A DNA stretch of 64,000 nucleotides from Nocardia lijiangensis NBRC 108240 (GTDB taxonomy: Bacteria; Actinomycetota; Actinomycetes; Mycobacteriales; Mycobacteriaceae), in assembly GCF_001613045.1 (NCBI RefSeq), contig NZ_BDBP01000039.1:1-64000 (forward strand). The letters run 5' to 3'. Within the stretch, counting starts at the first letter, position 1. Each line of letters opens with the position of its first letter. The position numbers and the translations under genes are program-made. Below are positions 43,073 through 53,500 of this stretch, in pieces. The notes under the pieces were generated by a model that did no database searches, had not been told where the DNA came from, and saw only the letters and a program-made list of their open reading frames with translations.

Positions 43073-44722
43073 GTGCGAGTGGGTTCTGTGGTGGCGAGGG
43101 TGGCGGCCGGGGTGGCCTTGATGCTCGGGATGGCGACGCCCGCGGCGGCCGAACCACCCGGCGTGCCGTTCACGTGGTGGCAGACCTACCTGACCGCACC
43201 GGACGGCACCCGCCTGCACGCGGACGTCCTGCGCCCGCCCGGCCTCGCCGACGACGCCAAGACACCCGTCCTGCTCACCGTGAGCCCGTACCGCTCGCAC
43301 CTGGCCTACCTGACCCATCCACTGCCGGAGGGCGGTCCGTCCGTAGAGAACTTGCCGGTCGATGACGCGCTGCGGGCGGGCTACACCTACGTGCTGGTGG
43401 ATCTGCGCGGGTTCGGCGGCTCGAACGGGTGCCCGGACTACGGCGGGCCCGGCGAACGGTCGGATGTGGTCACCGCGGTGGAGTGGGCCGCATCCCAGCC
43501 CTGGTCGACCGGGCGGGTCGGCATGACCGGCACCTCGTACGAGGCGTGGACCGGCATGCTCGCGCTCGCGGCGAAACCCAAGGGCTTGGCCGCGGTGGCG
43601 GCGTTCGCGCCGGTGGTGGATCCGTACTCGTATCTGTACATGCGCGGCGTCTCGTGGAAGTTCTCCGGAAAACCGGTGACGGACAACGGCATCCGCCCCG
43701 CCGATCAGGTCGGTCTGGAACATCTCGCCATCGCCTCCACCCCGGCGCACTGGGACGACTCCCCCGAGTATCAGGCGAACGCGGTGAGCATGCCGCCGGG
43801 CTGCGCCGAGCGCTACGTCGACCTCACCACGGACCACGATGCCGTCAACCCCGGGTGGCGCGAGCGCGACCTCGTGGACGACCTGCGCGGCAACACCATT
43901 CCGCTGTTCGTCAGCCAAGGTTTCCTCGATGCCAATACCCGGCCGGACCGCGTCTTCGAGATGTGGCAGGGTCTCGGCCCCGGCGAGCACCGTGCCTGGT
44001 TCGGCCAGTGGGGCCACACCGATTGCCACACCAAATGCGGCACACCGTTTTTCGATGCCGAACTGATGACGTTCTTCGACCGGCACGTGGCGGGCAAGGA
44101 CGTCGAGGTGCCCGGTCCCCGGGTCAGGGTCGGTCAGTTCGACGGCGGCTGGCGCTCCGAAACCGCCTGGCCGCCCGCGGATTCGACGCGCATCTCGGTG
44201 CCGCTGCGGACCGGCTCCTACACCGACCGCGGCCTGCTGCCCGGCCGGGATCGCGAGATCTGGTCGGTGTCACAGCCGTTGGCGGAGCCGATGCACCTGT
44301 CCGGCATGGCGACGGCCACGCTGCGGCTCACCGGTCCCGAGTCGGCCACTGTCGCCGTCGAGCTCTACGACATCGCCCCGGACGGCCGGGCCACCATCAT
44401 CACCCGCGGCATCGCCCCGGTGCGCCCCGACGCCGAGCTCCGGCTGCTGGCTCAGGACTGGCCGCTGGCCGCGGGGCACCGGCTCGGCGCGAAGATCACC
44501 GATGTGATCGACGATGTCTGGTCGCACGCACCGAGCAACGCCGCCGTCACCGTGCACGACGCCCGCTTGGAGCTGCCGGTGCTCACCACCCCGCGCGGCA
44601 CCGACCTCACCGGCGGCACGCCCGACATGCACGCCAGGTGGCGCGGCGAGAAGAGCTTCCCGGTCGGTGCGGACCTCCTGAACAACCCGGCGACCTCCAT
44701 CGACCTGCCCGCCGCACAGTGA
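43073..44722 (+). CDS. Secreted CocE/NonD (Xaa-Pro peptidase S15) family hydrolase
   Basis: 549 residues from the GTG at 43073. The signal sequence (SVVARVAAGVALMLGMATPA, cleavage near AAAEP) precedes an S15 alpha/beta-hydrolase with DLRGFGGSNG, the nucleophile GTSYEAW (S155) and a GHTDCH histidine. A C-terminal jelly-roll domain (CocE/NonD) completes it. Substrates in the family are esters, acylated drugs or X-Pro peptides. Start is uncertain: an upstream ATG at 42968 would add 35 residues containing RR pairs, which could make a Tat signal. Confidence 0.85.
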   Translation: MRVGSVVARVAAGVALMLGMATPAAAEPPGVPFTWWQTYLTAPDGTRLHADVLRPPGLADDAKTPVLLTVSPYRSHLAYLTHPLPEGGPSVENLPVDDALRAGYTYVLVDLRGFGGSNGCPDYGGPGERSDVVTAVEWAASQPWSTGRVGMTGTSYEAWTGMLALAAKPKGLAAVAAFAPVVDPYSYLYMRGVSWKFSGKPVTDNGIRPADQVGLEHLAIASTPAHWDDSPEYQANAVSMPPGCAERYVDLTTDHDAVNPGWRERDLVDDLRGNTIPLFVSQGFLDANTRPDRVFEMWQGLGPGEHRAWFGQWGHTDCHTKCGTPFFDAELMTFFDRHVAGKDVEVPGPRVRVGQFDGGWRSETAWPPADSTRISVPLRTGSYTDRGLLPGRDREIWSVSQPLAEPMHLSGMATATLRLTGPESATVAVELYDIAPDGRATIITRGIAPVRPDAELRLLAQDWPLAAGHRLGAKITDVIDDVWSHAPSNAAVTVHDARLELPVLTTPRGTDLTGGTPDMHARWRGEKSFPVGADLLNNPATSIDLPAAQ

Positions 44723-44829
44723 CGCAGAAGGCCATCCGCCGTGACACCGCACGCACCGACCGACCGGTACCGTTTTCCGGTGTTGAAGAATGCAGTGATG
44801 CCCACGAACACGCCGCCCCCGACCGCCTC

Positions 44830-46206
44830 ATGACGCCCGAGACCACCCCCGCCGGGGTCGACGACCGCGTCGCCGAGCGGCTCGCCGCGGCGCTGCGCTG
44901 CGCGACGGTCTCCACCGAGGACTCGACCGGCGCCGCAGACGCCGCGTTCCAGGAACTCGCCGCGCACTTGGAGCGCTCGTTCCCGCTGGTGCACGCCGAA
45001 CTCGAGCTCGAGCTGTTCGGCCACAGCAGGCTCTACCACTGGCCCGGCGCCGATCCGAGCCGGGTGTCGGCGATTCTGCTCGCCCACCAGGACGTGGTGC
45101 CGGTCGACGACGCGCGACGCTGGACGTATCCGCCCTTCGACGGCGTCGTGGACGACGAGTTCGTGTGGGGTCGCGGCGCCATCGACGACAAGAGCAGGCT
45201 GATCGCCATCCTGGAAGCGGTGGAGGCCGCGCTGGCCGCGGGCGTGCGACCCCGGCACACCCTCTACCTCGCGTTCGGGCACGACGAGGAGATCTTCGGT
45301 GACGAGGGCGCCGTCCGGATGGCGGACCATCTGCGGCGACTCGGCGTGCGCGCCGACCTGCTGCTGGACGAAGGCGGCGTGATCACCGAGGGCGTAGCCG
45401 ACGGCGTGGACCGCCCGGTGGCCTCGATCATGCTGGGCGAGAAGGGATATGCCACCGTACGCCTGCGGGTGCAGGAGACCGGCGGGCATTCCTCGATGCC
45501 GGGCAAGCAGACCGCCGTCGGCCGGATCGCCAGGGCGGTGGGGCGGGTCCAGGATCATCCGATGCCACTGCGGCTGACGCCGGTGATCGCCGACATGCTG
45601 ACCCGGCTGCGCGCGGTGATGCCGGAGACCCGCAGGCGCCTGTTCGGCATCGCCGGTCTCGCCACTCCGATGATCACCCGGATCATGGCCGCCCGCCCGC
45701 AGACCGAGGCGCTGGTGCGCACCACCACCGCCCCCACCGTGATCAGCGGCGGCGTGAAGGCGAACGTGCTGCCCCAGCGCGCCGAGGCGCTCGTCAATTT
45801 CCGTATCCTGCCCGGTGATTCGGTGGCCGGGGTGCTCGCGCACTGTCGCAAGGTGATCCGCGATCCCGGCGTGCAGCTGGAGCTGGTCGGGATGTCGTCG
45901 GAACCGTCGCAGACCACCGCGCCAGGGCCCGCGTTCGAGCTGGTCGCCCGGCTGGCCGAGACCATCGTCCCCGGCATCGCGGTCACCACCGGCCTCGTGC
46001 CCGGCGCCACCGACTCGCGCCACTACGACGATCTCGCCGCCACCCGATGCAACTTCGCGCCGATCGTGCTGACCGAGGCCGACCTGGCGACAATCCACGG
46101 AACCGACGAGCGCATCTCCCGGGTGAACTACGCTCGCCTCATCGAGTTCAATCGGCGACTGATCGAGGAACTCGCGCACGGATCAACCCGAGAGGAGCGC
46201 AGGTGA
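44830..46206 (+). CDS. M20-family metallopeptidase (carboxypeptidase S-like)
   Basis: 458 residues. Zinc ligands and catalysis: LLAHQDVVPVD (H and catalytic D), GRGAIDDK (bridging D), GHDEEIFGDEGA (general base and ligand Glu). The dimerisation lid contains QETGGHSSMPGKQTA, and the last ligand His lies in TIHGTDERIS. This is the M20 peptidase or deacylase type with hydrophobic or long-chain substrates. ATG 44830 overlaps the stop of a short upstream frame (ATGA). The 3' end overlaps the next gene's GTG, so the two are co-translated. Confidence 0.9.
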   Translation: MTPETTPAGVDDRVAERLAAALRCATVSTEDSTGAADAAFQELAAHLERSFPLVHAELELELFGHSRLYHWPGADPSRVSAILLAHQDVVPVDDARRWTYPPFDGVVDDEFVWGRGAIDDKSRLIAILEAVEAALAAGVRPRHTLYLAFGHDEEIFGDEGAVRMADHLRRLGVRADLLLDEGGVITEGVADGVDRPVASIMLGEKGYATVRLRVQETGGHSSMPGKQTAVGRIARAVGRVQDHPMPLRLTPVIADMLTRLRAVMPETRRRLFGIAGLATPMITRIMAARPQTEALVRTTTAPTVISGGVKANVLPQRAEALVNFRILPGDSVAGVLAHCRKVIRDPGVQLELVGMSSEPSQTTAPGPAFELVARLAETIVPGIAVTTGLVPGATDSRHYDDLAATRCNFAPIVLTEADLATIHGTDERISRVNYARLIEFNRRLIEELAHGSTREERR

Positions 46207-47042
46207 CCCGCACCGAGAAAGGCGAATTCGAGGGCACGGGCAGCAGGATCGCCTGGCGCGCATGGCTTCCCGAGACCGAGACCAAGGCCGTGGTGGTGCT
46301 GGTGCACGGTATCGCCGAGCATTCCGGCCGGTACGCCCACGTCGGAAAACGGCTGGCCGATGCCGGTTTCGCGGTCTACGCGCTCGATCACCTCGGCCAC
46401 GGCAAGTCGGCGGGCAGCAAGGCGAACATCGGCTCGATGGCGGGCTCCGCCGACAACGTCGAGGGCATGCTCGAGATCGCCGCGCGCGAACAGCCCGGCG
46501 TGCCGAAGTTCCTGCTCGCCCACTCGATGGGCAGCCTGATCGTGCTGTATCTGGCCACCCGCGCGCCGATCGACGTGACGGGCATCGTGCTCTCCGCCCC
46601 GCCGCTGGACATCCCGGTCGGCAACCCGGTGCAGCGACTGGTGGCGCCGGTGCTGTCCCGGCTGACCCCGAATCTCGGTGTGCTGAAACTGGATTCGTCG
46701 ATGATCAGCCGCGATCCCGCGGTGGTCGCGGCCTACGACGCCGACCCGCTGGTCTACCGCGGCAAGCTCCCGGCCCGCACCGGCACCGAGATTCTCAACG
46801 CGACCGACACGGTCAAGAAGCGGCTGGACAAGCTCACCGTCCCGCTGCTGGTGCTGCACGGCACCGCGGACGTCCTCGCCGCGCCGTCCAGCACGGATCT
46901 GATCGAGCGCGGCGCGGCCTCGAAGGATCTGACGGTCATCCGCTACGACGGGCTCTACCACGAGGTCTTCAACGAGCCGGAGCAGGACCGGGTTCTCACC
47001 GATGTGGTGACATGGCTGGAGGAGCACATTACCGAGCCGTAA
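46203..47042 (+). CDS. Alpha/beta hydrolase, monoacylglycerol lipase-like
   Basis: 279 residues. VVVLVHGIAEHSGRYAHVGK and ALDHLGHGKSAG are typical of monoacylglycerol lipases (Rv0183 type). The nucleophile is in LLAHSMGSLI, an Asp in VLHGTADVLA, and the final His in GLYHEVFNEP. The GTG overlaps the stop of the M20 gene (GTGA) with AGGAGCGCAG upstream. Predicted to hydrolyse monoacylglycerols or lysophospholipids. No signal peptide seen. Confidence 0.88.
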   Translation: MTRTEKGEFEGTGSRIAWRAWLPETETKAVVVLVHGIAEHSGRYAHVGKRLADAGFAVYALDHLGHGKSAGSKANIGSMAGSADNVEGMLEIAAREQPGVPKFLLAHSMGSLIVLYLATRAPIDVTGIVLSAPPLDIPVGNPVQRLVAPVLSRLTPNLGVLKLDSSMISRDPAVVAAYDADPLVYRGKLPARTGTEILNATDTVKKRLDKLTVPLLVLHGTADVLAAPSSTDLIERGAASKDLTVIRYDGLYHEVFNEPEQDRVLTDVVTWLEEHITEP

Positions 47043-47051
47043 GATCCGGTC

Positions 47052-47519
47052 ATGGGAACCACATCGACCGGATCCGTCGCGTTCATCCGCGCCACCTGGC
47101 ACAGCTCGATCGTCGGCAAGGCTCTGGAGGGCTTCACCACCGAATACACCGACCTCGGCTTCGACCCGGCCACCATCGACGTCTTCGAGGTGCCCGGCGC
47201 GTTCGAGATTCCGCTGCACGCCAAGCGGCTCGCCCAGACCGGCAGGTACTCCGCGATCGTGGCCGCCGCGCTGGTGGTCGACGGCGGCATCTACCGGCAC
47301 GATTTCGTCGCCTCGGCCGTGATCGACGGGCTCATGCGCGTGCAGCTGGACACCGACGTGCCGGTGTTCTCCGTCGTGCTCACCCCGCACCACTTCCACG
47401 AGCACAGCGAGCACGTCGACTACTTCACCGGGCACTTCGTGACCAAGGGCGCCGAGGCCGCTCGCGCGCTGGCGACCACGCTCAGCTCGCTGCGCGCGCT
47501 GCCCGCCGCGGCCGAATAG
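47052..47519 (+). CDS. ribH: 6,7-dimethyl-8-ribityllumazine synthase, RibH2 type
   Basis: 155 residues; joins the ribityl-pyrimidinedione and a C4 phosphate in riboflavin synthesis. FIRATWHSSIVGKALEGF, FEVPGAFEIPLHAKRLA and VVDGGIYRHDFVASAVIDGL match, from memory, the second-type (RibH2, decameric) enzymes known from Brucella and Mesorhizobium better than the icosahedral actinobacterial enzyme. The conserved HHFHEHSEH stretch supports this. It stands alone behind the lipase, without other rib genes. It may be a secondary enzyme beside a standard ribH elsewhere. Confidence 0.85.
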   Translation: MGTTSTGSVAFIRATWHSSIVGKALEGFTTEYTDLGFDPATIDVFEVPGAFEIPLHAKRLAQTGRYSAIVAAALVVDGGIYRHDFVASAVIDGLMRVQLDTDVPVFSVVLTPHHFHEHSEHVDYFTGHFVTKGAEAARALATTLSSLRALPAAAE

Positions 47520-47540
47520 CTCCGGCCGCGGCGCGCCCGC

Positions 47541-48992
47541 TCACTTGAACTTGGTCATGCAGGCCTGCTCGCCGTCGAGCACGCCGGTGCGGAACGCCTC
47601 GAGCCGCTGGTAGCCGCTCTTCACGACCTTGCCGTCCACGTCGGCGGCGGCCAGCCCGTCGGCGAGCAGCCCGGAGACGGCCTCGTCGAGGTCGTTCGCC
47701 GACAGGCGGGGGTCGCTGGCCGGCTCGCTCAGCTTGGTGGTGAACGCGCCGCTGAGGCAGGCGGTGCGCAGGCCCGCGGTCTCCGCGCCGGTCAGCGAGA
47801 GCTTGCGCTCCTGCTGCACGGCGAGCATGTAGCGGGAGACGAACACGACGAAGGCGTTGTAATCACCCTGCACGACCGCGGACAGCGGCTCGTCGTCGCC
47901 GTCGAGCGGGCCGACGCGCTCGGCCAGTTCCGGGATGTCGGTGCCGATCGTGTTCGTGCTCGGGCAGTACGAAACCGGTTCGGTGGTGGTGACTTTCGAG
48001 CAGTTGCGCACCACGCCGGAGTAGTCGAACTTCGGTGCGGCGGCGAGCGGGAAGTTCTTGGCCAGCGCCTGGCTCACACTGGTCAGCGAGGCCTGGTCCA
48101 CCGGAAGCTGCTGGCTCTCCTCGTCGTCCACCTCGAAGGTCACCGGCAGGTCGCCGCGACGCTGCTTGATCTCCTTCTTATCGATCCGCTTGCAGGCTTC
48201 GGCGCCCTCCGTGTAGCCGAGCTGTACCGCGGTTACCCGCTCGAACGCCGAACCGTGCACGTTGTCGGGGTCGCTGGGGTCGGTGTCGCGCACCGCGATG
48301 GTGGCGCCGAGCACGCCGTCCAATCCGTCGGTCATGTTCATGGTGAAGTGCGCAGCGTCGCCCTCGGCGACATGCCGCAGGAACACGCCCGCCAGGCAGT
48401 CGGCCTGCTGCTCCTTGACCAGCGCGCCGGTGAAGAACCCGGCGATCTTGGCCTGCCCCTGGATGGCGTGCCCGTACTCGTGCGCGAGCACCATCACCAC
48501 GGCCATCGGACCGTATTTGTCCTCCAGCAGCGGCAGCAGGACCCTGCGGTCCCAGCCGATGGTGTGGTCGAGCCCGCAGTAGGCGGCGTTGACCAGCTTG
48601 TAGGTGTCGGCCTTGCAGAACTTCACCGACTGCTCCTTGGGGGCGCGCGCGTCCCAGGAGATGTACTTGTTCACCGGCTTGAAGGTGCCGGGAAAAGTCT
48701 TGGCGTACTCGGTCTTCCAGTACTCCTCGATGTCGCCGATGGCATTGAGGGCGAGCCGGTCGACCGCTCCCCCGTCGCCGTTCTCCGCCGTCAGCGGCGC
48801 GTCCGGCACGCCGCGACGCGGCCCGCTCGGGCCGGTGCTGGTGGCCGCGCCCGCGACCATCCACGGGTTGTTCGGATCGATGGCGGTGGCGTTCTCCGAG
48901 CTCGTCGTCTGCGAACTCCCGCAGCCCGCGAGCGCCGCGCCGACCGCCACCAACACCGCGATCGCAGCGAACCGCAGCCGTTTGGTCCTCAT
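47541..48992 (-). CDS. Neutral zinc metallopeptidase lipoprotein (YpfJ-like)
   Basis: 483 residues. A lipoprotein signal ends in LAGC (C24). The catalytic zinc motif is LAHEYGHAIQGQ (HEYGH 171-175), with the third ligand in KEQQADCLAG. The remainder is a helical domain with paired cysteines. The ATG at 48992 follows GGGGAGGAA. A membrane-anchored extracytoplasmic protease or chaperone-like protein is expected; substrate unknown. Convergent with ribH at 21 bp. Confidence 0.88.
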   Translation of the reverse strand: MRTKRLRFAAIAVLVAVGAALAGCGSSQTTSSENATAIDPNNPWMVAGAATSTGPSGPRRGVPDAPLTAENGDGGAVDRLALNAIGDIEEYWKTEYAKTFPGTFKPVNKYISWDARAPKEQSVKFCKADTYKLVNAAYCGLDHTIGWDRRVLLPLLEDKYGPMAVVMVLAHEYGHAIQGQAKIAGFFTGALVKEQQADCLAGVFLRHVAEGDAAHFTMNMTDGLDGVLGATIAVRDTDPSDPDNVHGSAFERVTAVQLGYTEGAEACKRIDKKEIKQRRGDLPVTFEVDDEESQQLPVDQASLTSVSQALAKNFPLAAAPKFDYSGVVRNCSKVTTTEPVSYCPSTNTIGTDIPELAERVGPLDGDDEPLSAVVQGDYNAFVVFVSRYMLAVQQERKLSLTGAETAGLRTACLSGAFTTKLSEPASDPRLSANDLDEAVSGLLADGLAAADVDGKVVKSGYQRLEAFRTGVLDGEQACMTKFK

Positions 48993-49265
48993 CAGATATT
49001 CCTCCCCGGTCCTGCGCGAGTCCTCGCCCGCGCCGCCGCCGGACGGTGGTCTACCCACACCGCCGGTCGAGCGTTCACATGGTAATCGCTGACATCCCCG
49101 CGCGCGTATCGCGTTGCGCGCCCTGCCTTCAGGAGCCCGCGCAACCACCTGCGCGCCGCGTGAACGTCACACACTCTCCGCACGCCCCACACAGGCGATG
49201 CCTATGTAGGGCATGCATGCGGAGTGTGCGAACGGCGGTCGGCAAGGCCGTTCGAGCCGCGTCGT

Positions 49266-50207
49266 TCAGGCGTCGAGGCGCAGTACGGCGAACACCGCGC
49301 GGTGATCCGATCCCGGGATGGACACGCTTTCCATCTGCTCGGCGGTGCCGCCCGCGACCAGGATGTGGTCGATCCCGATCACCGGTCCCCAGGCGCGGTC
49401 GGTCGGGTAGGTGGGCAGCGGGCCCGCGCCCGCGAGATCGGCGGCCGAGTCGAATCGGCCGCGCACCAGATCGCGGAAGGCCGAATGATCGCGTGTCGCA
49501 TTGAAATCCGCGCCGACGACGGCCGGACCGGTTTGCGCGTCCAGGATTTCGCGGACGCGGCGCATCTCCGCGGTCCACGCCGCGAAGTCCAGCGGCGGCG
49601 GCATCGGATGGAATGCGTAGACCGCGACCGGGCCGATCTGCGGGTGCTCCATCGTGGCCGCGAGATTGGCCATCACGAAGCCGTCGTATTTCCTGGTGTC
49701 GCGCAACGGGTATCGGCTGAAGATGCCGCTGCCCGATCCCCAGGTCCCCGGCTCCAGGTAGTGGTACGGGAGCTCACCGGCCAGTTCGGTGGTCAGCCGC
49801 GCGGCCGATTCGGCCGTCAGTTCCTCCAGGGTGAGCACGTCCACGCGGCGCTCGCGCACCTCCCGCACCACCACGGGCAGGTCGGCGCCGCCGAACAGCA
49901 GATTCGACTGGAGCACCCGGATCTCCGGGCCGCTCGCCGCCTGGCCGTCCGCCACGAACAGCGGCAGCTGCGTCCACAGCACCGCGACCGCGACGACGCC
50001 CGCGGCCGCCGCGCTGCGCCATCCCCTGGCAACGACGAACAGCAGCAGTCCGACGATCGCGCCCAGCATCAGATACGACGCCCCGGAGGCGACGAGCACC
50101 GGCAACCGCCGCTCCCACGTGCTGAAATACAGCACGACACCCACGATTCCGACGACGAGGGCGCACCAGCCCAGACCGAGCAGCACCCGGTTCACCCAAA
50201 CACGCAT
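49266..50207 (-). CDS. Membrane protein with endonuclease/exonuclease/phosphatase domain
   Basis: 313 residues. Three N-terminal transmembrane helices (LLGLGWCALVVGIVGVVLYF, SYLMLGAIVGLLLFVVARGW, and AAAGVVAVAVLWTQLPLFVA) precede an EEP fold. QSNLLFGG, TLEELTAES, GADFNATRDHSAF and PGSDHRAVFAVL carry the N, E, D-x-N and D-H catalytic residues. An extracytoplasmic phosphodiesterase or phosphatase is likely, acting on nucleic acid or a lipid headgroup. ATG 50207. Confidence 0.87.
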   Translation of the reverse strand: MRVWVNRVLLGLGWCALVVGIVGVVLYFSTWERRLPVLVASGASYLMLGAIVGLLLFVVARGWRSAAAAGVVAVAVLWTQLPLFVADGQAASGPEIRVLQSNLLFGGADLPVVVREVRERRVDVLTLEELTAESAARLTTELAGELPYHYLEPGTWGSGSGIFSRYPLRDTRKYDGFVMANLAATMEHPQIGPVAVYAFHPMPPPLDFAAWTAEMRRVREILDAQTGPAVVGADFNATRDHSAFRDLVRGRFDSAADLAGAGPLPTYPTDRAWGPVIGIDHILVAGGTAEQMESVSIPGSDHRAVFAVLRLDA

Positions 50208-50316
50208 GCGATCGACCCTAGGTGGATTCGCCTGGAGAAACCTTTCGCGCCGCAGAACGCCACAGGATCCGCACAATTCCTACACTGGCGGCAAAGTTCC
50301 GCGGAAGGGGTTGGCG

Positions 50317-50589
50317 ATGTACGTCGAAGAATTCACGGCCGTCGGGCCGCTGTCCGCCGACGAAGCCCAGGAACTCGCGGACATCGCGGGCCGCTACACC
50401 TCGCGCATCACCGTCAGCTGCGGCGGGCGCGACGTGCACGCGCTGGTCCTGCCGGTGGCGTGGGACGAGCTGCCGATTACCGCGGGCAGCCGGGTGACGG
50501 TGACGGTGGAGGGCGGACGGCGAGGACCGGAAGAGGATCGCCAGGCCCTACGCGATTTCGTCGGCCGCATGCAGGGCGTCGGCGACTGA
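50317..50589 (+). CDS. Small HPr-like protein lacking the phosphorylatable histidine
   Basis: 90 residues. VGPLSADEAQELADIAGRYT aligns with the HPr loop and first helix, SRITVSCGGRDVHALVLPVA with strands and helix B, and GSRVTVTVEG with the last strand. The active-site His of GLHARPA is absent (VGPLSADEA here), so it cannot be a normal PTS phosphocarrier. The ATG follows GAAGGGG. It is convergent with glnE. A regulatory role is inference; a chance HPr-like pattern is the alternative. Confidence 0.55.
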   Translation: MYVEEFTAVGPLSADEAQELADIAGRYTSRITVSCGGRDVHALVLPVAWDELPITAGSRVTVTVEGGRRGPEEDRQALRDFVGRMQGVGD

Positions 50590-50593
50590 CCCC

Positions 50594-53500
50594 TCACGCA
50601 CCGAAGACCCGCTCCACCACCGCTTTCGCGCGCCGCGTGATGCGCATGTAGTTGTCGAGGAATTCGCTGCCGTCGTCGTTGCGCCAACCCGCCACCCGCG
50701 CGACCGCCGAAAGCAGACGGCCGGGGCCGGGCAGCTGGTCGGTGGCCTTTCCGCGCACCAGGACCAGCGCGTTGCGCGCCTTGGTCGCGGTGAGCCAGGC
50801 ATCGCGCAGCAACTCGACGTCCTCGGCGTCCAGCAGTTTCGTCTGCTCGATGACGTCGAGCGATTCCAGGGTGGAGGTGTTGTGCAGCGCGGGCACCTCG
50901 TGGGCGTGACGCAGCTGCATGAGCTGCACGGTCCATTCGATGTCGGCCAGACCGCCCCGGCCGAGCTTGGTGTGCGTCGCGGGATTCGCGCCGCGCGGCA
51001 GGCGTTCGGAGTCGACCCTGGCCTTGATGCGGCGAATCTCGCGCACCGCCTCCGCCGAGACGCCGCCCACCGGGTAGCGCACCTTGTCGATGACGTGCAG
51101 GAAGCGCAACCCGACCTCCTGATCGCCCGCGATCCGGTGGGCGCGCAGCAGCGCCTGCACCTCCCACGGCTGCGCCCACTGTTCGTAGTAGGCGCGGTAG
51201 GCCGCGAGGGTGCGCACCAGCGCGCCGTTGCGACCCTCCGGCCGCAGGCCGGCATCGACGTGCAGCGGCGGATCGGTGCTCGGCGCGCCCAGCAGCCGCT
51301 GCACCTTCTCGGCGACGCCGATGGCCCATTTGACGGCCTTGGTCTCGTCCTCGCCGGGGCGCGGATCGCAGACGAACAGCACGTCCGCGTCGGAGCCGTA
51401 GCCGAGCTCCATCCCGCCGAGCCTGCCCATGCCGATCACCGCGAAGTCGGCGGGCGCGGGCGCGCCGGTCTCCGCCTCCGACGCCCGGATCACCGCCGAG
51501 AGCGACGCCTCCAGCACCGCCACCCACACCGACGACAGCGCCCGGCACACCTGCGGCACCTCGAGCATGCCGAGCAGGTCGGCCGAGGCCACCCTGGCGA
51601 GTTCGTGCCTGCGCAGCGAACGGGCCGCCGCCACAGCGCGTTTCGGATCCTCGTAGCGGGAGGCCGCGGTGAGAATGCCGCGCGCGACGTCCTCCGGCTG
51701 CGGGCTGAGCAGCAGCGAGCCGCCAGGACCGTCGGCGTACATGCGGATCGTTTCCGGCGCGTTGATCAGCAGATCGGGCAGGTACTCCGAGGAGCCGAGC
51801 ACGATCATCAGCCGCTGTGCGATCGCGCCCTCGTCGCGCAGCTCGCGCAGGAACCAGATCTGGTCGTCCAGCCCCTCCGACACCCGGCGGTAGGCGAGCA
51901 GGCCCGCGTCGGGATTCGGTGTGTCACCGAGCCATTCGAGCAGGGTGGGCAGCAGCAGCGCCTGGATGCGGCCCTTGCGCGAGACCCCGCCGGTGAGCGC
52001 CTTGAGGTGGCCGAGGGCGTTCTCCGGCGCCGCGTAGCCGAGTGCGGCCAGCTGCCGGACGGCGGCGTCCGGGCTCAGCCGCAGCGCGGCGGAATCCATC
52101 CGCGCCACCGCGTCCAGCAGCGGACGGTAGAACAGCTTCGCGTGTAATCGCCTCACCCGCACCGCGTTTCGGCGGATCTCGGAGGCGAGCACGCCGACCG
52201 CGTCCTGCCTGCCGTCGGGACGGATGTGGGCGGCGCGAGCCAGCCAGCGCATGCCCTCCTCGTCGTCGACCGCGGGCAGCGTGTGGGTGCGCTTGAGCCG
52301 CTGTAGTTGCAGCCGGTGTTCGAGCAGGCGCAGGAATTCGTAGGAGGCGGTCAGGTTCGCGGCGTCATCTCTGCCGACGTAGCCGCCCGCGGCGAGCGCC
52401 GTCAATGCCTCCACCGTGCCCTGCACGTGCAGTGATTCGTCCACCCGGCCGTGCACCAATTGCAGGAGCTGCACGGCGAATTCGACGTCGCGCAGGCTGC
52501 CGTGGCCGAGTTTGAGTTCACGCTCGCGCAGGTCGGCGGGCACCAGGTCCTCCACGCGGCGGCGCATCGCCTGCACATCGGCGACGAAATCGGGGCGCTC
52601 CGAGGCGGTCCAGACCATCGGCATCACCGCGTCGCGGTACTGGCGCCCGAGCTCGAGGTCGCCCGTCATCGGACGGTTCTTCAGCAGCGCCTGGAACTCC
52701 CAGGTGCGCGCCCAGCGCTTGTAGTAGGCGAGGTGCGACTCCAGGGTGCGCACCAGGGCGCCCTGCTTGCCCTCCGGGCGCAGCGCCGCGTCCACCTCGA
52801 AGAAGGCCAGGCTGCCCACGCTCATCGTCTCGGCGGCCAGCCGGGTCGCGATCGCGTCGGCGGGCTCGGCGACGAACACCACGTCCACGTCGCTGACGTA
52901 ATTCAGTTCGCACGCACCGCTTTTGCCCATCGCGATCACCACGAGACGCACCGGGCACGGCTCGTCCTTGCAGACTCGCGCGACCGCGACCGCGAGCGCC
53001 GCGGTGAGCGCGGCGTCGGCCAGATCGGTGAGATGCATGCCGACCACCTGATACGGCAGCACCGGCTCGTTCTCGACGGTGGCCGCCAGATCCAGCGCGG
53101 CGAGCACCATCAGCTGATCGCGATAGCGCCTCCGCAGCAGCGCCACCGCATCGGGCCCGGCGATACCTGCGCGGAACAGCATGGGACCGGCATTCGGCCC
53201 CTCTTCGGGCACCGCGTCGACCGCGTCGAGCAGGTCGGCGAGCACGTCCTCGCGCTTGGGCAGCTCGCCGCGGCGCAGCAGCTGCCAGGAGGCGGGCTCG
53301 GCCACCAGGTGGTCGCCGAAGGCGCTGGACGATCCGAGCAGCGCGAACAGCCTGCCGCGCAGGGACTTGTCGGAACGCAGCGCGGAATCCACTGCGGCCC
53401 AGTCGCTTCCGAGACCCTCGCGGAGCCGCATCAGGGTGTTCAGCGCCAAGTCGGCGTCGGGCGCCCTGGACAGCGACCAGAGGACGGGAATGCTTTCGAC

